The position numbers were made by a program, and so were the translations under genes. From positions 25,296,476-25,360,475 of the forward strand of contig OZ024907.1 in assembly GCA_964017125.1 (NCBI GenBank): 64,000 nucleotides of DNA, in the 5' to 3' direction. Below the pieces are notes generated by a model, which was not told the origin of the DNA, did no database searches, and saw only the letters and a program-made list of their open reading frames with translations. This document shows positions 58,131 through 64,000 of this stretch, in pieces (positions within the stretch are counted from its first letter, which is position 1; each line of letters begins with the position of its first letter). Source of the DNA: Flabesymbios commensalis (taxonomy: Eukaryota; Annelida; Polychaeta; Terebellida; Flabelligeridae).

Positions 58131-58470
58131 GATTGTCACCTCATGCGATGACATGTGGTGAGTGACAACAGACTGTGACGTCTGTTGTTATCGTGACGCG
58201 GTGGCTGACCAACGCCGTAGGTGTTGGCCCGTCAACGCGTCAACGCTGTTATCACACTCACGAGTGCTTGTCAGCGCCGCTAGCGTCGCGCCAATGCCGG
58301 CTCAGCGTTGTTAGCGCTGGACCGACATTGTCACCGCGGTAGCCACACTGTGAAAGCACTTCGGTGTTTCTGTCACTCACGCATGCTGCCAGCGCTGCCA
58401 GTGTTGCGTCAATGTCGGCCCAACGCTGTTGACGCCGGACCGGCATTGACACAACTCTAGCCGCATTCAC
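58130..58470. repeat. CpG-rich repeat of about 125 bp in tandem
   Basis: The blocks TGTCACTCACGCATGCTGCC / TCACACTCACGAGTGCTTGT, CAATGYCGGCYCARCGYTGTT and GACCGRCATTGNCAC occur twice, about 125 bp apart (58252 and 58375). A worn third part lies before 58250. The GC content contrasts sharply with the flanks. Confidence 0.7.
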
Positions 58471-58479
58471 ACAGCAGTC

Positions 58480-60123
58480 TCAATTTTCATCATAAATTTC
58501 GGCATATTCTGATATTAATTTGTCCAAATGTGTTTTATGCCCTCTTTTAATTCTTGAAGCTCTTAATTCATTTTGAAGTTTGAAAAGATCTGAATGCTCT
58601 TTGAGCGAATCTATGAATTTATACGTTAAAATTTGGAATCGATCTTTGATCAGATCGATCTTAGCAATTTTATGAATATCTTCAGTGTGCGAAAGTGGAT
58701 CCAATTTGTAGGCTATTCTGATGGCCTTATTTTGAATGATTTGAAGTTTCTTGATATACGCTTCTGACGCTCCTAAAATTACTGGAGCGCCGTATTCTAG
58801 TACTGGACGTATATAACTTTTATATAGTCTCATTAGTGTTTTTGGTTTACAGCCCCACTTTGAGCCGCTCAGGAGTTTGAGCAGACCAAGGCGTTGCCTT
58901 CCTTTTTTAGCGTTTTCATCTATATGAGCATTAAAAGTCAGTTTCTTATCTAAAGTTACTCCTAGCAATTTTGCTTGCTGTACTGCAGTGAGTTTTTCGC
59001 CAAAAAGTTCTAGTTCTATATTTTTCTTAGTTTTAAGCATTATAAGCTGCGTTTTCTTAGCATTTAGTTTTATTCTCCACTTGGAGCACCATGCTTCTAG
59101 GTCTGATAAAACTTTGGCTAGCCTATATTTAATTGTTTTTTCACTTTTAGCAAAAGTCCAAAATCCCAGGTCGTCTGCGAACTGAGAGACCCCTACTGTA
59201 TTACTGAAGGGATCTATTGGAATATCATTTACATAGATTAGGAATAGAAGTGGGCTGAGAACCGAGCCCTGAGGTGTACCGGCATTAAGTGAAATTTTGT
59301 CTGAAGTCTCATTATTTATTTTGACTGAAATTTTCCTGTCAGTTATAAATGAAGACATTAATCTTACTATTTTATCTGGTAAATTTGTATTCATTAATTT
59401 ATATCTTAGTCCGTTGTGCCATACGGAATCAAAAGCTTTTTCTACATCTATAAAGATTGCAGCTCCTTTATGGTGACGGCTATGTGCTATGTGCGCATCA
59501 TCAGCTAGTCTGAGAATGTGTTCCATAGCACATCTTTTATTTCTATAGCCTATTTGCCATTTATTAAAGAAATTTTCTTCTTCTAATTTACTGCGCATTC
59601 TATGAGCAATTATTTTTTCAAAAAGTTTGCCTATGCAACTTAATAAACTGATTGGTCTATAGTTAGTTGGAACTTTATTGTCTTTTTTAGGCTTTGGGAG
59701 CATAATTCCTTGAGCTTCCTTCCATTTACTTGGAAAATACCCTATTTTTAAGCACTGATTGTACATAGTTTTTTAATTCTCAAATACTATTTCTGGACAT
59801 TTTTTAATTATAGTGTACTTAATTCCGTCTGCTCCTGGAGCAGACCTACCTTTGGTCCTATCTAATTGTAGTTTTATTTCTTGAATCGAGATATCCCTGA
59901 GTAGTATACTATCGTCGCCATCTTCTACTTTATTTTCTTTTAGAGTTGAAAAAAGCTGCGATTTTTCATTTATAGCTTTATCTATTAAATTTTTAAATTC
60001 ATCATCAAAAATTTCACCTGTGTGAGTATTATGAATTTTGCCTAAAGATTCAGCGAACGTGGTTGCTTTTTCTAAGTCGTTTTGAGTTAAATTACCATTT
60101 TCTTTAATTATTGGCTTGGATGC
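58480..60123 (-). mobile_element. Jockey-like LINE, nearly intact RT, interrupted by an LTR element
   Basis: Read minus from 60123: ASKPIIKENGNLTQNDLEKA, then GRSAPGADGIKY, KPKKDNKVPTNYRPISLLS, FIDVEKAFDSVWH, GTPQGSVLSPLLFLIYVND, SQFADDLGFW (FADD catalytic pair), KLLGVTLD and a C-terminal thumb ending IYDEN at 58480. There is a single visible stop (LTA-type Leu to TAA) near 59772; the 428 codons after it are open. The upstream part is cut at 60124 by the LTR element; the 5' remainder is expected beyond the right edge. The 3' end abuts the CpG-rich repeat. Confidence 0.9.
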
Positions 60124-60575
60124 TGTAAAGAGATGAACTCTTTATTGATTATTTTATTGTGTATCAATTATTCTATTAATATTATTTCACTTAATTTCTT
60201 ACTCTTTGCAATTATATAGTCAAGCTGTTTTCTCTCGCTCTGTCAGCCTTATCTGTTGTTGTGACACAGATAGCATTGTTTAGCGGCATCGCTATCAGAC
60301 TGCCCAGGATGTCGCAATTCAACCAGAGAGAACCATGATAAGAACGCAACGCTCCACGTGCTGTCTAGGGCTGGCAGAGTTTACATGTATACGAGAGATA
60401 GATAAATAACACAGAGACTGAGATATTAAGTTAGTTCTGATTTAACTCCCCAGCCGATCTCCACGCTGGGTAATGTAATGTGTGTGTAAATAAATGTAAT
60501 ATATTCTTTTAATATGACTGATCTTCTCCTCACTGTATCGCACTACACTACATCATAAACACGCATACCATTACA
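60124..60575 (+). repeat. 5' LTR of the Gypsy-type element
   Basis: It begins TGTAAAGAG and ends CATTACA (TG...CA rule) and is about 452 bp. It contains an AATAAA near 60488. Its partner LTR lies beyond the window. Confidence 0.75.
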
Positions 60576-63500
60576 ACTGGCGAGCTAATGCCAGTCCTCT
60601 CTTAAAATAAGGGAGGACAGTGATCATAACTGGATTTTACAAGCCTGGATTTACACAGTGAGATAATTCGACACTATAGCCTCAATTCACCATGTCTGTG
60701 ACTGGCGCCCAGTGGGCAGAATTAACTGACGCTTTAAAAGCACAGACAGAAGCTACCACAATAGCTCTCACAACACAAGCAAAGGCACAACGTAGACTTG
60801 AAAGTCTTAGAGTTGCTGGCCAGTCACTTGGTACCTGTGATGGTACCGAAGCCGCAGCACTTCGTGAGTGGCTCCGAATCCTAGACCTTCACCATAAAAA
60901 GGTTGGTGCAGATGACTTCACTCTAGCTTTGTGTAAAGAAAATGCAAGAGGTGGATTACAGGCTGCTCTGTTCACCAATACAACAGACATTACATGGGAA
61001 ACTCTTAAGGCGAGTATTGTTAGAAACTTTTTGCACACTGCTGAAGACTTACATTACCTTGCTACTCTAGCAAATGTAAAACAAGATATGCATGAAACTG
61101 AAGCAGCATACATTAGTCGCTTCAGAACACATACAGAGCGTGCATATGCAACAGGTGTCACCCCAGGGGCTGAAATGGTGCGAGTGCAGACGCTGTTCTT
61201 GCGTGGTCTGCGGGATAATGCACTATCACGCAGGACATTTCATAAGACTGAAAATAAAACATTGGATGAAACGATGGAGGTAGCCCAGACACTCGCCAAC
61301 GAGAACTACCGTTTTTCCACACTGGTACCTCCCAGTAGAGAGTACAAAGCAGGTGCTGCTACCGTCAGTGCTCCAACATCAGCACAACCAGCTACACGGA
61401 ATGCAGAGATGGAGGCATTGACGCTGGCAGTCAAACGGCTAACAACGGAAGTTGGAAAATTAAAGGCTAAAGATTCTCCTCATGGTGGTACCAAATAAAA
61501 GGCCACAGCTTACAAAAGCAGCAAGGTACCCCAACCTAAACTAACCAAAAGGACTACTCCAGGTCAGTACCCCACAGGTGAATGCTTCAGGTGCGGCCGC
61601 AGTGGTCACCGTAAAGTTGACTGTCATGCTAAGTACCACATTAACAGAACTCCGATCTGCGCAGAATGTGGCCAGGTCGGTCACCGTACCATCGATTGTG
61701 GAGGAAATGACAGGAAGAAACGGAAAACCACTGCAGCAGCAGCAACAAACCAGAGCCAGAATAATTATTTAAACTGGTAACTGGGTGTCGGCGAGTAGTC
61801 CGCCTGTCCATTGGCGGACTGCAGATTGATGTGCTCGTCGACACAGGAAGTGCTATTACAATAATGGATGCAGACACATGCCAGAAGATTTACGCAAACC
61901 GGGTAAGACCAGAGTTAATAAATGCTTCTAATACGGTGTGTGGGTTAGGGGGTACACAACTAGAGACATTAGGTTTAATAGAATTGACTGTAGCAGGAGT
62001 AGGACTCATTAAGGCTCTTGTAGTTAAAGGGCTCGGTTATCCTATGATACTCGGGTCTGACGAGCTGAACAGAGGAGAGGCTGAGATTGATTATAAAGCA
62101 GAATCTCTCACATGGTTTGGCGCCCTGTTTGCGCTCATCCCATGCCCAGATGCTCCCAGAACTGAGAGCGCGGTGGCCATAATATCCTCTGGTGAACCTG
62201 AGATTGACACTGTACTAGCTGACATGCAAGACGTATTTGACAAACCACAACAAAATTTAAGAGCATGTAAACTCATTGAATGTACAATAGACACAGCAGA
62301 CGCACGTCCCATACGTCAACGCGCGTATAGGACTGCCCTTAGTAAGCGCAAGGAGATTAGTCGACAGGTGGATGATATGCTGGCACAAGGCATAATCCGC
62401 CCATCGACGTCTCCATGGGCTTCGCCCATAACCTTGGTTCCCAAGAAATCCGGCGAACTTCGGTTTTGCGTAGATTATCGGGCCATAAATGCAGTCACAA
62501 TTAAAGATTCATTCCCCCTGCCACTGATACAGGACATCTTCGATCAGTTACAGGGCGCGAAAGTTTTTACGACTCTGGACATGCAAAGCGGTTACTGGCA
62601 GATTCCGGTGGCTGCAGCTGACATTCCTAAGACGGCCTTTGTCTGCCACAAAGGTCTCTTTGAATTTGTGCGTATGCCCTTTGGTTTATGCAATGCGCCC
62701 GGAATTTTCCAGAGAACAATGGAACGTGTACTCCACGGATTGGTTGGCGAAATTTGTCTCGTCTACCTTGATGATGTGGTTGTATTCGGTAAAACAAAAG
62801 AGGAGCATGCTCAAAATTTACGCCTTGTTTTGGAACGCTTTCGTGATCACAATCTTACACTTAAGCCTTCAAAGTGCTCATTCTCTAAAGTTGCATTAAA
62901 GCTTTTAGGCTATATAGTGGGAGCAGATGGTATATCTGCTGACCCAGAGAAATTAAAAGCTATAGCCGCCCTTCCAACACCATCCACGGTAAGTCAGCTG
63001 CGAACATTTTTGGGCATGTCGGGCTATTACCGTCAGCTTGTGCCCAATTATGCTGCTATATCTCAACCATTAGTAGATTTAACAAAGAAGGGAGCAGAAT
63101 GGATTTGGACGAATGAGAGGCAACGTGCCTTTGAAAAACTTAAGGCCGTATTGCTGACCGACGTCGTTCTAGCCTACCCAAGAACTGACCGTCCTTACAA
63201 ATTGTACACTGATGCGTCAGATTATGCAGTAGGTGCCATTCTGGTCCAGGAAGATGAGGAAGGTGTAGAGCGTGTAATACACTACTTATCTCATACCCTG
63301 GACAGCGTTAAACGTAGGTGGGCTACTATAGAGAAAGAGGCCTACGCTATTGTCTACACTCTCCAAAAGCTTAGGTGCTACTTATGGGGGTCAAAGTTTG
63401 AGATCATCACAGACCATAAACCCCTTAAGTCCCTTTTTCAATCAGAAATTGCAAATACCAAACTACAGAGATGGGCTGTACAGATAAGTGAATTCGGTGC

Positions 63501-64000
63501 GCCGATAAGATATAAGGCTGGAAAGGACAATGCTCGAGCTGATATGCTGAGTCGCGCTCGCATCCCAGACAAAATTCCAGTCTGCGCCGTCACTTGGCAG
63601 CTACCTCTCACGTTTGATGGTATTAAGAGTACAGCACTTATAGCAGCACAAAAATTAGAATTCCCAGACATATATAGTGATGCGGGACATGACACTGACT
63701 ACATACTACAAAATGACATTTTATTTTCTACCAAGCGACCAGGCTATGAGCATGCACACTATCCCCGTGTATTGCTACCTAAGCGCTGGCGCTCCCAGGT
63801 CGTTAAAAACAGGCACGAACAAGCAGGTCATGGCGCGTTTGTAAGGACTCTGTATCATGTACAGGAAACATACGTATGGCCAGGCATGTGTGCAGACATA
63901 AAAGAAATTCTTGCTAAATGTGGTGCTTGCAAGGTTTTTGCAACCTCAAAGGCACATGTACATTTAGGTGAGATGCCTATTCCCTATTACCCTCACCAAA
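60124..64000 (+). mobile_element. Ty3/Gypsy-type LTR retrotransposon, runs off the right edge
   Basis: An old virus-like element inserted in the Jockey-like LINE. Parts seen: a 5' LTR (60124-60575), a short leader with the primer site directly after it, a gag region (60692-61498), a nucleocapsid-type zinc-knuckle region (about 61590-61710), an aspartic protease region (about 61800-61900), reverse transcriptase (about 62280-62950), RNase H (about 63150-63560) and the start of the integrase (about 63780 on). The domain order RT-RNase H-integrase places it in Ty3/Gypsy (Metaviridae-like). The visible part looks largely whole, which suggests a fairly young insertion. The 3' part and second LTR are outside, so age and completeness cannot be measured. 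Confidence 0.92.

Overview
The window is animal nuclear DNA. It is AT-rich and gene-poor, has spliced exons with GT/AG boundaries, and is crowded with LINEs, tRNA-derived SINEs, MITEs, foldback hairpins, minisatellites and long microsatellites. The gene content suggests a marine invertebrate. The main receptor combines C-type lectin, LDLa, LRR and 7TM domains and resembles the GRL101-type receptors that are numerous in lophotrochozoans, so a mollusc, annelid or brachiopod-like animal is favoured. This is an inference; no species is identified.

Layout. 1-10744 is a tandem duplication of a unit of about 5411 bp; the first 78 bp or so of copy 1 lie off the left edge. Each copy carries one 160-bp exon for the first half of a C-type lectin domain, plus a 3-kb non-autonomous DNA transposon with CpG-rich ends. 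A 7-kb intron with a dead LINE then leads to a 3-kb terminal exon (12621-15710), which completes that lectin domain and adds a second lectin domain, three LDLa modules, a leucine-rich region and a seven-helix region. 15.8-37 kb is repeat territory: a Tx1/L1-like LINE split by a MITE, retroposon 3' ends, two-headed SINEs, piggyBac-type and CCCAGCAAACA-type MITEs, and a 2.8-kb element with unusual terminal arrays (34315-37136). 38106-39314 is an intronless-coding membrane progestin receptor (PAQR family), with a short PAQR-like relic about 0.9 kb upstream. 43961-46093 (minus strand) is a small secreted C-type lectin in two recognised exons. 46.6-47.4 kb holds a decayed Tc1/mariner transposase, and 48.8-50.8 kb a CR1-like LINE. 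52.3-57.4 kb is a run of tandem arrays, including a 3x20-bp higher-order repeat and a 63-bp repeat whose orientation flips. 58.5-60.1 kb is a Jockey-like LINE on the minus strand; a Ty3/Gypsy-type LTR element inserted in it runs off the right edge.

The host genes (lectin receptor, mPR, secreted lectin) do not form an operon or an evident pathway. The two lectin-bearing genes could both serve recognition or immune roles, but the sequence alone does not show that. The most notable host feature is the duplicated lectin half-exon. It starts in phase 2 and ends in phase 0 (160 nt), so the two copies cannot be spliced in series without a frameshift. The receptor should therefore use them as alternatives, or one copy is silent. 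The 7TM part has also lost the usual DRY/ERW and NPxxY motifs. No wholly new system could be demonstrated; the strongest leads are listed as findings.
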